Part shown: piece by piece, positions 1 to 11,900 of the stretch
Layout of the letters: each line of letters starts with the position of its first letter
Numbering within the stretch: the stretch's first letter is position 1
DNA from: Symsagittifera roscoffensis
Lineage: Eukaryota > Xenacoelomorpha > Acoela > Convolutidae
Assembly (NCBI RefSeq): GCF_963678635.1
Contig: NC_087063.1
Location: 43,722,759-43,786,758, forward strand
Direction of reading: 5' to 3'
Length of the DNA stretch: 64,000 bases
Notes under the pieces: generated by a model
The model's input: only the letters and a program-made list of their open reading frames with translations
The model's database searches: none
What the model was told of the DNA's origin: nothing
Made by a program: the position numbers and the translations under genes

Positions 1-372
1 TAGATTTTTCTCCTTGTAACAAATCAATTATGGCAAATAAGCTTCTTAAAACCAATTTGGAATGATTTCTCAGACGGATTAAATCTCCGCTTACGCGTTA
101 ATAGCGCGAATTATATCGCGTGTTAATTGTCCCAAATTGGTCAAAATGGCCAAAATGGCAATCTTTAAACCCTCACAACGTTACGCAAAATGCTCACAGG
201 TGAAATATCTTTTCAATTTTAGGCTCAAGATAACAATACCTTTTGAATGATATAAAAAAATTCCGTCAAAAATGGCTAGTTAAAAAGTCAAAATTTGTCT
301 GAAGAAAAAAAAAACCCACCCCGAGCACAAATATTCCGTTACTTTCGTATCGAAAGTCAGAACAATAATCAC
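1..372 (+). repeat. Dispersed repeat family B, copy 1 (cut by window start)
   Basis: Shares with 6159-6635 and 26969-27513 a core containing AAATCTCCGCTTACGCGTTA and a terminal block in which TTTCGTATCGAAA can form a hairpin, followed by GTCAGAACAATAA. The left end lies outside the window. No coding capacity is seen. The class is uncertain. Confidence 0.7.
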
Positions 373-2589
373 TTTGTACTTCACATAACGTATGGTTGGA
401 TGATTAAAAAAATATACACTTTTTTAAAATATTTTCCTGTTTAATCATTTTTTAAATTGAACACTACTCCATAGGCCGTCAAAAGGCAATCAAAGCACTC
501 TCAGGGCATCGCCCAGATAGAGCAGTCTCTTTAACTCTTGTTTTTATTCTTTCCAAAGGTTTTTTCTCTCAAAGCTGCTGTCATGCAGGATCAAAGAGCT
601 GTGTTGCAGCTAGATTAATGAATCTAGGAAAAGATTAGATAAGCATAGATTTTTTCCATTATTGATTGAACACATTTATGAAACAAAATGGAGCAAATTT
701 TGTGAACATTTTTATTGCATTAAATTGTAAAATTTGGAAAAAGGCATAAAACATTTTGTTAGATTTTTGTATGTGCGCCAAAAATGTTGCTCAAAATGGT
801 TTTGTGAAGTGTTCTTAATTAAGCGAGTAGAAAAAAAAATTGACAAAGTTAGCAAAATTGAGGTTTAGCTGAAAACTTTACAAATAAAAATGAAACGTGT
901 CGTGGATGATTGAGTCTACAATTTGTAGGCACTCTGTCTGCTTTCGTTATCGCAAATTAAATCAGGTTGCCAAAATCTCATTAATTTTCACTAACTGGAT
1001 TGGGAAGTTTGCTAACATCAATTTCACGTAGATAAATTTCAGAAACCAAAATTGAAAGCTATGAATACATATATTAAAACACTTGAAAATCAAATTAACT
1101 CTAAAAAATATGCCTTTAAGACATTTTTATTACTGAAGTTGCTCATTAAAACGTTTCAAAAGCAATTTTCTCATTAAAAATTAGCAGAAAAACTGTTCAA
1201 AAACTATTTCCTTGGCAACGGAAACTCAATTTGGTTGGATGAATATCAATTTCTTGTCGCAAAACTTGCTGCATCAAACTGCTGCCAATTTTAATACAAT
1301 AATGATAATTTTGATCTTTCACAAAACTAGCATAATTTCACATGTGGCAACTGAGTTAAACACAAATAGCTTTTGTTTGGAAACTGGCTCTTAGTACAAA
1401 AACGAATTTATTTGTTTTATCACAGACACTAAAACATTCGTAGCGACAGATATATCCGTTTGTAAGCAACATGTTAATTGAAAATTGGTAAGTTTAGAAG
1501 CTATTTGTCTAAGCCTTGATTATTTTGTTTTCTTTCACAATTTGGACAATTTTTCAATCCTCTCGTATTGAGAGTAACTCAATTACCCAATTGCTAACTC
1601 GATTTGCGTTGTTTAATAAAAATGGGTAAAAATTTTTTCTGGTGTTGACATTGCAGTTATTTAGTTAGATGGTTATCGCTTGGCTTGGTAAGGAAGCTTT
1701 TAGAGGTAAGATTTTCCTTCGACTAATTTGGGTTGGGGTCCGGCTCAAACAAGAAAACAAAAAAAAAACTTTATTAAGCAATTGCAGACAGCAAAATGTT
1801 GAAAAATGTTAGTTATAGAAATTCATTAGTCAGTGCTATGTGTGTAAACATATTTCAAACATCTTTAAAACGGTTATACATAAAAAACTCATTCTAATTG
1901 TCTTCATCAAAAAAAACTTCCAACCCGACCATTGTCGATCTTATTAAGGTTTCAATTTCTACGGACTAGCTTTTTTCTTAAAATTCCCATTCATCTTCAA
2001 GTCGCCGTTTGAGGCAAGAAAATTCGGTTTTTACTATTGAGTTTTCAGTTGAATTTATTGGCGAAGTTCAAAAAAATCACCAAAATCAACAATTAATTAA
2101 AATTCCATTCATGAAAGGGTGAGCTTTCTGCGTAGTAAAAACTGCATGTATTTTAAAGAGTCAATTAACGTGGTGAACATTTTGATTTGGGTCGTGATGA
2201 TTGTTTTTTTTTACTTTTTTCGAGAAAAAAGTTTTAAAATTTGTTCACGCTCAAATAAGGTTCATCACGGTTTGAATTTTTAATAGTTTTCAAATTCAGT
2301 TCATATCTAGACAAAGGAAGGTTATCTCGAAAACTATTACACGCAAAAGTGAAAAAATCACAAAAACGATTATACTCAAATTTCGAATTCTTTTTCCAGA
2401 TTCCCCTGCGGGAAAACATTGTTCAACGTTCCAGTTTTCTTGAATTCGTCTATTTTTATTCAAAAAAAAAGTTCTTTAGAAAAATAACCTTGAAATTCTA
2501 AAAAAATTTATGGCCTTTCTTTTTTTTCCTGACACTTCATAAGTGAAGTTTCGTTGAAAAAACAAATCAGTGCTCAAAACAAACGCTTC
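373..2589. other. Intergenic, no gene recognised
   Basis: AT-rich DNA. The open frames here are short, lack recognisable domains and sit between dense stops on both strands. No convincing exon, RNA gene or complete transposon was seen. Confidence 0.6.
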
Positions 2590-2996
2590 TGTGCCCCTTC
2601 TCCTCAGGGACGCCCCTTCTCTTCAGGGATTCGAACCCCTGCCAACCCAAAGTATTCCCCCTTTGGTACTTTTTAAGAAATCCATTTTTGGCCGACCGAC
2701 CGTAAAATTTTTCTAAAGGCGCCTTAAGCGCCAATATATACTAATTTTGAGGGGGGGGGCGCGCCAAAAAAACGCGTTTTTTTTTGTCAAATTTTTCCAA
2801 AAAGTGCCCAAAAACGGCTTTTTTGACCTGTTTTTTCAAAAAATTGCCTGCGGCACAGAAAGTTTGGCCAAAACAGGGTCTTTTTACTGCTTTGGTAGAG
2901 CTCGGAAAATCAATCTGATCGACCTAAAAAAAAAAGGTCGTCAAAATTTTCGAAAATCCGCCCCCCCCCCTCGAGAAAATCCTAGATCCGCCCCTG
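2590..2996 (-). mobile_element. hAT-like MITE family A, copy 1 (left end lost)
   Basis: The right terminus reads CCTAGATCCGCCCCTG preceded by a C run and CTCGAG. The internal blocks (GCGCCAATATATACTAA, CTGCGGCACAGAAA, GGTCGACC-like) match the full copies at 23210 and 53538. The left terminus is degraded, so no target duplication can be read. Non-autonomous, no protein. Confidence 0.8.
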
Positions 2997-4587
2997 TGCA
3001 TACAAGAACGTACATCTATAACGTACATACTTTGCACATGAACGAATTTTTTTGCTTTCAAAGCTAAAAGAAACCAATTTTTGTAAGAAAACAGGCTTGT
3101 TTTCTCAACCACCAAACTTTTCTTACCAAATTTTTCTTGAGTAAAAGCTTTCTTGCCATAAACAAAAAAATTAGGATTTTGTTATATAATTCTGTGTAAA
3201 AATGTTAATAATGACTTTTATATCACCAAATGCTTTATCTGCCTGGTAAAATTCACTTTCATTTTTGGTTTCTTTATGAAAGAAAATCTTACGTTATTTT
3301 GTTTTTTCAAAATGGGAAAAATGTTTAGCATAAAATTTCAAAGTGTTGGTCAATTTGGTCAATTTTTGTCAAACCGTGTTTGTCAGTTTTTCAAATAGAA
3401 AACATTGTAAAGTGCCTTTAAGCTATACAAACAATCTTGTTTTTTATTAGTATCATTTGAGATAAAGACCGAAACTGTTAAATGTAGAGGAAGTGCCCAT
3501 TTAAAAAAACTGATATAGAATATCCAAAACTCTTTCTCTGAATGTGACCTCTCTGTTCATTAGGAATCTGTAATTCAGTTCCTCCTAATGGATTGAGGTG
3601 GTATTATATTTTGTTTTCAATGAGACTTTCTTAATATATATCAAGTTGCTTTGCAATCTTTTCTCAAATTCCTTTTCCTCATTTTTCCCAGGCAAGATTC
3701 AATTTTGTGCGGAACAAATATGAATACAGGGATTATGTTGACTAAATCTACGCAAACAGAGCAGATGGTTTTTTAATCCACAACCAAGATGCAGATTTAG
3801 CCCGCATGACACAAATCTCCTTAAGTAGCCGATTGGCCGTATATTTTTTCTTAATTTCTCATTTAGCTTCCCTTTTATCCCGTACAACTAAACTATTTTC
3901 CTATCAAGTTTCTGGCCATTCCATTATAACGGTTGATTTGTAAAAGAGTTTAAAAGGTAAGATGACCTTCTTAAGAGTTATGTTCCAAAAATTGACTCAT
4001 CAGTGAAACAATTTTGTTTTATTTTTGGAAATATCAGAATCGGCGCCCAATTCAAGGCAAAGGCTGGAAATATAAACCTCCCTGTTGCTATTTCTTGACA
4101 TCGAATTTATGCCGACCATTTTAAAACCTGTCCTAAAGTATTGATGACGTCAGTAAGCTGATTTTGAGAAAAACTCACGCTGAAAAAAAGTCAGTTTTTT
4201 TATCAAGTTATTTAGAAATTTATATATTGAATTTGCTCTGCGGGTGTTGTTTCAGCAGAGGGCAACCAGATTCCAAAATTTATTACCGGCAGAGCGCACA
4301 CAAGGTCCAGAGTTGATTTGCGCCAACTTATCTGTACCAATTTGTTGTGTACAAAAAAAAACGAATTTTATCGCGAAAAACTATCAAGATATTTGAATTT
4401 TGAAATGTTTTTGTTTTCGATCTGTTTTATATATTTGCGTGCACTCTGCTAATGTTTTACATCTATTTAATTTTTCTTAGACGACAACAGATATGATTTT
4501 GAAGGATTAAATTACCTATTAAAAAAATTGCAGTCGTGTGCTGCGCAAAATTTCGCTTGATGATAGAATAACGGGGCCCCTATTTTT
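2997..4587. other. Intergenic, no gene recognised
   Basis: AT-rich sequence without recognisable domains, repeats of known family or RNA genes. Short frames on both strands have the composition of random AT-rich DNA. Confidence 0.55.
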
Positions 4588-4676
4588 TTCCGGCAGAGCG
4601 CACAAATAATTATGTTTGGGCAGATCGCACTTTTAATTATGATTATTTCGGCAGAGCACACATTAATTTTAAATTT
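4588..4676. repeat. Short degenerate tandem repeat, about 29-bp unit
   Basis: About three diverged units of a CGGCAGAGCGCACA-type motif followed by AT-rich spacer occur in a row. A related motif lies upstream near 4288. Function unknown. Confidence 0.5.
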
Positions 4677-6158
4677 ACACATCATTCACTCCGCTGCCTT
4701 GCGACCTTGTGCAAGCAAATTTTTGCTAAAAATCTTGTGCCAACCTTGTGCTAAGAAACTAACTACCAAGTTTTTTCGCATTCTTGGGTCGAACCATTTT
4801 AATAACTGTTTTGAATAATCTTTAATGAAGCCAAAAATTTTCATTTTCTGTTTTAAAATCAATGAAACTGTCAAAAATTTATTAGAAGTTCTCGCATCAA
4901 AAATTGTCATCCGTACTTGAATAATCACTACAATCTGATTTGTAATTAATTTATAGGCTGGATTCAGCATACTTCGGCTGCTTGAGACTCAAAAATTGCT
5001 TTAATGCATGCTTTGATTTTTCTCGCGTTTTCGAATATTTGACGTTTTCGGCGCTTTTATTGTTTTTCCACCTTTTCTATAAAATGGCAACGCAAAACTT
5101 ACGGCTTTTTGATGATGCGGTTTACAGAAAATTCGTAGGCGTGGCAAAACAATTCTTTTTCAGTCTTTTTGTTCGCCGTCTCAAGGCGAAAATCTCGACA
5201 GAAGCCCGTATTTAGTTTGCTTTGATTTTTCTTTTGGTATCATTTCCTTTGCATTCGATTTAGCGTCAAAAGATTTCCTCAAATTGGTTACTTCATTTGG
5301 CTCAGATTTTTCTTGTCTCCTTATGAGCTCTGAACTCAGCTAACATGAAAAATGTAGCTTCCGGAACTTTGCTGATGCTTAGTGACACTAATTTTGTGCT
5401 TCGAGTAGATCATGAATCTATGAAAAAAATTAAAGCCACTTCGGCGAACTGTTTTCCTGTTGCACCGGAGATCTTTTCTGGTAAGTGCCGTCTGCCTTTT
5501 TTTTACTGATCTTTTTTAAGCCAAAAAATTACAAATAAAGTTTTAAAGCCAAAAATTGTATATAAAGTTTCGCCTGTTTTAAACCCACAAAAATTGTAGC
5601 GGTAGTACTGGAACCAGTTTAATACTAGTATTTTAAACCAATTCTATTGTTGGTAAAACTATCTCTATAAAGTATTTCTAACTAACCAATCATTATCCAT
5701 AACTAACACTTACTATAAATTGCATAGCTGATACTATTCATAGTTTCAGCAACAGAACAGAATAAATATAATTTAGCAAACAGTCGTTTTCCTTCAGAGC
5801 AGCTTCTGATATCTTATCTCGCAAATACCATTATACACTAAATCTTTTGGGACTAGGAGATATAAGAATAAGATTGAGATCTGTATTAAACTGAGAAGTT
5901 GCACGAATCTATCCGGCCGAAAATAAGATAGCGTGACGAACAAGCGGTGCAATTTATCTGAAATTACTCTATGAGCGAGCCACCGCGGACATAAACTCAA
6001 TACTTATAATTTTACTCCAATAGAGATCAAAAAACTAAAAAGAACTCTTTTCAACTTAAATTTTTATAATGGCCGACTTTTCAAGCAAGGACAGTTAAGT
6101 AGATTTATTAATAGTGATTTAACTTAAAAAATAACGCTTTTTGTCAAAATAAAAAAAC
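4677..6158. other. Intergenic, no gene accepted
   Basis: Contains frames of up to 94 codons with no recognisable domain. The best-looking piece is an ATG at 5345 leading to a good splice donor (G|GTAAGT) at 5480/5481, but no partner exon or homology was seen, so it is not annotated as a gene. Confidence 0.5.
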
Positions 6159-6635
6159 AAGACTGCTCGTATCAGGGCGAAACCCTGAATTTTTGTACTG
6201 CATTTTTGTTTCGATGGAGTAATTTAAACAAAATAATTTGAGAATTTTTCATCAAAAGTGACAGAGTTTTTCAATTTTTTTTTGAGTTTTCCTTTCTAAA
6301 TCATCACCCGACACTCTTTGTAAAATCTAACGCGATATAATTTGCATGTAGCAGAGCATCAAATAGACCAAAAATTATGCCTAAATCCAATTTGGAACAA
6401 TTTTTAAGACAGATTAAATCTCCGCTTACGTGTTAATAGCGCAAAGTATGTCGCGCGTTAATTGTACCAATTTGGCTGAATTGACAATCCTTAAACCCTC
6501 ATAATTTCGCAAAAAACGATCACAGATGAAACATCTAAGAAATTTTGAGCTGAAGACAGCAATGTTGTTGAATGATATAAATAAACTCCATAAAAAATTG
6601 CTCGTTAAAAAGACAAAAGGTTTCCGCAAGTGACG
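6159..6635 (+). repeat. Dispersed repeat family B, copy 2
   Basis: Begins with AAGACTGCTCGTATCAGGGC. The CAGGGC/CCCTG arms can pair as a small hairpin. It then follows the family core (AAATCTCCGCTTACGTGTTA and a GCGCGTTAATTGT block) and is cut off near 6635, before the usual GTCGGAACAATAA end. Confidence 0.75.
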
Positions 6636-8373
6636 TCAATTTAAAAATTGGCTATGCTGCTGTTTATGGATCAATTAGCGGATGAAGTTTGGATCTTTTT
6701 GGGCTCAGTTTAAATAGGAAGGTTTTTTTGAGTCAGAATGTTTCGCCGATGAATTTATTCTTTGTAGAAAGTTTGAAATTTTGCTCGAGATGAATATTGT
6801 AAACTAACCAGTTTCAAACACTCATAACCATACAAAAGTTGCTGCAGGTGAGATGATTCTTTAGTTTTGAGCTCAAGTTATCAATATCAAAGTATCGAGG
6901 AATTTTTTTAAGTTTTTTTTGTAAAGCAGTGAAATCGCAAAACTTGGAAACCATTAATGATTGATTTTTTAAAGATTGCATCTAGGAAAAAATATGATCA
7001 ATACTTTTGTGCATACATGGAAAACTCAAATTCATATAAATTCAACATAACTAAGTTTTAACATCCAATTTTTTGTAATTTTTTCATTAAGGAAAAGTCA
7101 ATTTTCAAATTCATACTGTGATAATTGATGAGCTTTCATGTTAACAATTTTGTTTTAACGTCAGTTTCATACATGAATTGTAATCATGCATAAAAGCATG
7201 AATGAATTCGCTGAAACTTAAACGCTTTCTTTCATGGACCTGGTATATTGAGTAATCGGTGTGCCTGAATTATATTGGTAGTGCAAAATTATAATTGAAA
7301 ATTTAAATCATCGCAATTTTTACATTACTTGATAAAACCAAATTCATCTCACATTTTCGATAAATAACTGTTAGAATAAGGTTTGCAGAGTTGAGCAATA
7401 GTTCTAGCATTTGATTTTATATTGTGAACACAGTTGAAAATAGTTTTTATTTTTTGTAACTCATCTTCGGAACAGCACTTTAATTAGCTTGCTAGACGCA
7501 ATAAAAACAGTCCGCAAATTTTTGTTTCGTTTAAAAATTTTTTCACGAAAAAATTAGAGATGATAAAATTACACTCATATCTAAAGTTCTGAAATGAAAA
7601 AAAGTTTATTTGACATTTTCTAATAAGCTAACTCTTTACACAATTCTAAACCTAGACTAGACGAACTTGGCGCGTCAAATTTTTATATAGCTTATGTTTT
7701 CTTACAAATCTATAAAATCTTGAATTCAACGAAACATTTTGAATGAAATTGGCTTTGATTACAGTTGTATTTTTTACCTCAATTAAGTAGACGTTAAGTC
7801 TTATTAGCTTCTGGTATATTTTGACTCCAGGTAGATTGTTGCAGTAATTAAGCCAGGTAGTTTATTTTGCTTCATTTCGGTTCACGCTGTTTTCTGGTGA
7901 AACTTGATAACTTGCGGCGATTTTGCCACGTTATAAAGTTCGATAAGAGCTCGATACCAGCAGTCTCAATTAATTTCACTTTTGGCTGGATTTTTTCATT
8001 TGCCTTTTTTTGCCTGCAGGTCCATTTGACGCAAAATTTAATAACTGCATTTTTGACGCGCCTTCTATAAAAATTTTGACGAACTGCATTCTGGCAAAAT
8101 AAAATACTTCCAAGTTGACGCTTCAAACAATATCTTTGTGAAAATTATAAGAATTATAGGCAAAGCCTCACAAGTTATGATATTGTTCTGCATCTACTTC
8201 GACATAGTTTGTTGACTTTCTTTGGAAAGATAAAAGCTTTCCTGAAAAAAATTGAATATTTGAAAAAAAAAATTGTTTTGAAATTTTTTCTTTTTTGCAG
8301 TTGTAACTGTAATTTGGAATTGGAATAATTTGCTGTCGGAACAACAACATTCGATAACACCTTGCTCATACTT
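6636..8373. other. Intergenic, no gene recognised
   Basis: AT-rich. Near 6830-6960 there is a weak resemblance to the inner part of repeat family B. No gene-like open frame, RNA gene or complete mobile element was seen up to the target site of the BEL element. Confidence 0.55.
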
Positions 8374-8378
8374 ACAGA

Positions 8379-8903
8379 TGTGCGCGTAAATCTCCACGAT
8401 TATATAAAAAACGGTTTTCAAACACTTTAATTAATGAGTATTTTCTCGGCAAAATAACTCCGGAAGTTTGAAAATATAACGATAATTTATAATTTTCAAC
8501 AAGCTTTATCATCGGTAACATCGGCCACAATAAACTGCATAACTCAAAGCAAGCTGCAAAAATGGCCAGTATTTGTCCTTGAGACAAATTGCTCTTTTTA
8601 AAGGTCAGCCTTAATCAAGGCTGAACCAAATTAGAGCGAAAAGACGGTTAAAATGGGTTTTGGGGGGACCGAACCTGGTTACGGAGCATCCCATCAGGTT
8701 CGGTGCACATTCGAGTTCTAGAAAGGAAATGACCTAGTCGGGATTCGAACCGGCGCCGAACCCGCCGGGACGCACCATGTATACGTTTGGCTACTGTCCC
8801 TATATGCATTTACATTTTGGTTCAACTTTATATGCACTTATACTCTCGCTTACATTTGAGTGTATATGCATTTGTACTATTGTTTTATATTTGCGCTGCA
8901 ACA
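8379..8903 (-). repeat. BEL 3' LTR
   Basis: 525 bp, beginning TGTGCGCGTAAA and ending GCTGCAACA in plus orientation, so it has the normal TG...CA ends. It matches the copy at 17200-17724 with no difference found by eye. The last codons of the polyprotein (to 8885) lie inside it. It also contains a tRNA-like stretch (8736-8800, minus strand). Confidence 0.95.
8736..8800 (-). promoter_or_regulatory. tRNA-like block with A-box and B-box motifs inside the LTR
   Basis: On the minus strand TAGCCAAACG (8784-8793) fits much of the A-box consensus and GGTTCGAATCC (8741-8751) is a perfect B-box. Their starts are about 42 nt apart, close to tRNA spacing. The acceptor stem does not close and the T stem is imperfect, so this is not an intact tRNA gene. 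A duplicate lies at 17557-17621 in the other LTR. It could be a tRNA-derived piece captured by the LTR; promoter activity is inference. Confidence 0.4.
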
Positions 8904-11900
8904 TCCTCCACCCCTAAACAAGGAAGAACGGGAGCGAGCTTTACGGTCGGGCGGGTCAGTTCGCTCGTAACGGTCTTTATGTCGGCGGATCGCGCGCATC
9001 CGTCTTTGCCGTAGTGTAGTTTAGCAATACGGGCGAGTGGGTAATGCCCACGTGGGCTGTCGGGTTCGACTACCCAAACCAAGTCGCCGGTTTTCAGTGT
9101 GACATCCGAATCATTATGCCACTTTGCTCTCTTGTTGAGAGATGGTACATATTCACGCAGCCAGCGTGACCAAACTGCGTTAGCGTACGATTGTGCTCTG
9201 GCGTAACGCTTTTTATGATCAAAGTTATCTTCGAAACTTAACGACGGGAAGCTAGCTGCGCTGTGACCGAGAATGAAGTGATTCGGGGTGAGTGCCTCTA
9301 GGTCGTGCGGATCGGAACTGACCGGAGTGATCGGTCTTGCGTTAAGTAATTGTTCAACTAGGCAGAGCGTTGTTCCTAGAACTTCCTCAGTTAATCTCCT
9401 GCTGCCTAATATGTCGTACAACACTCGCTTAACACTTCTCACTAGCCGCTCCCCGGCGCCGCCGTGATGAGGGGCACTGGGCGGGTTAAACTTCCACTTA
9501 ACGCCTTTGTGGACGAAAACGGCCGGGGCGACTTTGTTCCAATTTTGGACACAGGATAGGAGCTCCTTTTGAGCACCAACAAAATTCGTGCCATTGTCAG
9601 AAAGAATGATTTTGGGGGTACCTCGCCTTGCAATAAATCGCTCTACGCCCATGACGCAGGAACTAGTATCGAGAGATGGAACCAACTCGATGTGAACTGC
9701 TCGAGTCGTGAGGCAGGTAAATAGGAAACCCCATCTCTTTTCGGTACTTCGGCGTATTGGCACTTGAAACGGGCCAAAGTAATCAACACCTGTGTTGGAG
9801 AAAGGAGGCTGCTTGTAACCCAGTCTTTCAATCGGTAGGTCAGACATAATGGGCACAACTGTTTTTGCTTTGCGCTTACGGCATGTTATGCAAGTATTTT
9901 CGATGTTCCCAAGTAACCAGCGCAACTTCAGAACAATGTATTTCAACTGAACTACAGCACGCATGTAATCCAACCCCTGATGTGCATGTTGAAAGTGCAT
10001 ATGCCTAATCAACATATGAGCAACTCGGTGTCGACCATCCAGTATTATTGGATGTTTGCTATCAAAGTCGGTATCAACAAGACGGCTGATACGTCCAGTT
10101 GAACGCAGGATGCCAGCTGGGCCGATGAACGGAGAATATTTAGCAATCCGACTTTTCTTTGTTATCAGTTTATCGGACTGAAGTATTTTCACTTCGGCAG
10201 GAAATGATTCGGACTGAGCGAGATAAATGAGCTTCTGCTCGGCAATATCTAACTCGGACGGGTCGGTTATTTCCAGCGTTTTTGTACGGAAGTGTTTATG
10301 CGATGGTAGCACACGAAGCATAAATGCTAAAACACGTTTGTACTTTACAATTGAGCTGAATTTATCCCAATTTTTAAACAGACGGATCGACGGCACTTTC
10401 TCAGATGAAGCATCAACAACAAACGTAGATGCAGTCTCAAGGCATGTATCAATGTCACAGAGTGGGCCTTTTAATTGGATCTTTTTGATGACATTAGTGT
10501 TCGGCTTGAATGGCCAATCACATGTCCTCAATATACTAGGGCCTCTAACCCAGCTGCTATCCTTGAGGGCTTCCGAAGAAATCCCTCGTGTGCCGGTATC
10601 AGCTGGGTTATCACCACTGAGTACATGATTCCATTGATCAATGGTGGTGGACTCCAAGATTTCACCAGTGCGGTTTCCAACAAACACAGGAAGTTTGTTG
10701 CACGAGTTAAGCCACTGGAGAACGGTGGTAGAATCAGTCCACATGAATACATTGCTTACTTTAAAAGTAAGCGCTTTCAAAATCTCTTCTTTGAGTCGAG
10801 TCGCAAGCAGAGCAGCCTGAAGCTCTAACTTGGGAATGGAGAGCATCTTCATAGGCGCTACACGGGCTTTCCCAAATACAAAAGCTAACTCAGTCTTTTG
10901 CGATTTAGCAAGTCGGGCTCGGAGAAACGATACGGCGCAAAAAACGTCCTGCGAACTATCACCGAACGTGTGAAGTTCACAGCGGTCGAACGGTTCGGTA
11001 AAGTAGCTACGAGGTATCGTCAGAGTACCTAATAGTGGAAGTCCTGAGTGCCAATCTAGAAATTGTTGTTTAATTTCCTCTGGGAGATCATCATCCCACT
11101 TTTGACCACTGATTCTCCATATGTCTTTTAGTAAAAGGCGCGCTTTCACAGTATATGGAGCTACCAGTCCTATTGGATCAAAAACTGAGGAAACAAAACT
11201 CAACACGGTGCGTTGAGTAATTGCTTTATCTAGTGGTCGATCAACACCTCTACTTACTACTAGGGTATCTTTTACATGATCCCACCTGAGACCAAGAACA
11301 TGCGACGATTGGTCTGGACTCTTACAAATATCCTTAACTGACGGGTTGGACTCACGGTTGTCCGGATTAAGAGCGGTTGTAACTTCGGGTACATTGCTAA
11401 CAAACTTTGTCAGGTTAAACCCACCTAATTTGAGCATTGCGACTAAGTCTTTGCTTAGGCTAAGAGCGTCAGCGGTATTTTCGAACGAGTCAAGATAGTC
11501 GTCCATGTAAAACTTCTGGACAACGGCTGAAGCGGCTTCGGGGTATTCAGTTTGATTATCAGAAGCAGTTTTTTGTAGCGCGAAATTCGCACAAGTTGGC
11601 GAATCACGAGCGCCAAAAATATGACGGGTGTATTGGTGAACCACCACACTTGAAGTGGGGTCCTCCCGCCACAAAAAACGGAGAGACGGTTGATCTCGCG
11701 CAAGTACTCCAACTTGTAAGAACATACCTTCTATGTCCGCTGAGACGGCGTACTTGTGTTGACGGAACCTCAACAGTACAAAAATAAGATTTTGAAGGAG
11801 ATCCGGGCCAACCAAGAGAGATCTATTTAAGGAAGTGCCATGAAATTTGGATGCTCCATTGAGCACACGGCGCACCTTGCCGGGTTTGTTCGGGTTCAAA

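Noticed and set aside
2747-3115. Frames of 106 and 63 codons on opposite strands
   Set aside because: They lie in a hAT-like MITE; similar frames recur in other copies as by-products of its palindromic sequence.
4982-5215. 77-codon plus-strand frame with hydrophobic middle
   Set aside because: No family resemblance, no splice or paralogue support; consistent with chance in AT-rich DNA.
5345-5480. Possible first coding exon (ATG to a G|GTAAGT donor)
   Set aside because: The donor is good, but there is no partner exon, no recognisable domain and no repeat of it elsewhere in the window.
8736-8800. Functional tRNA gene in the LTR
   Set aside because: A- and B-box motifs are present, but the acceptor stem does not pair and the T stem has mismatches; kept only as a tRNA-like block.
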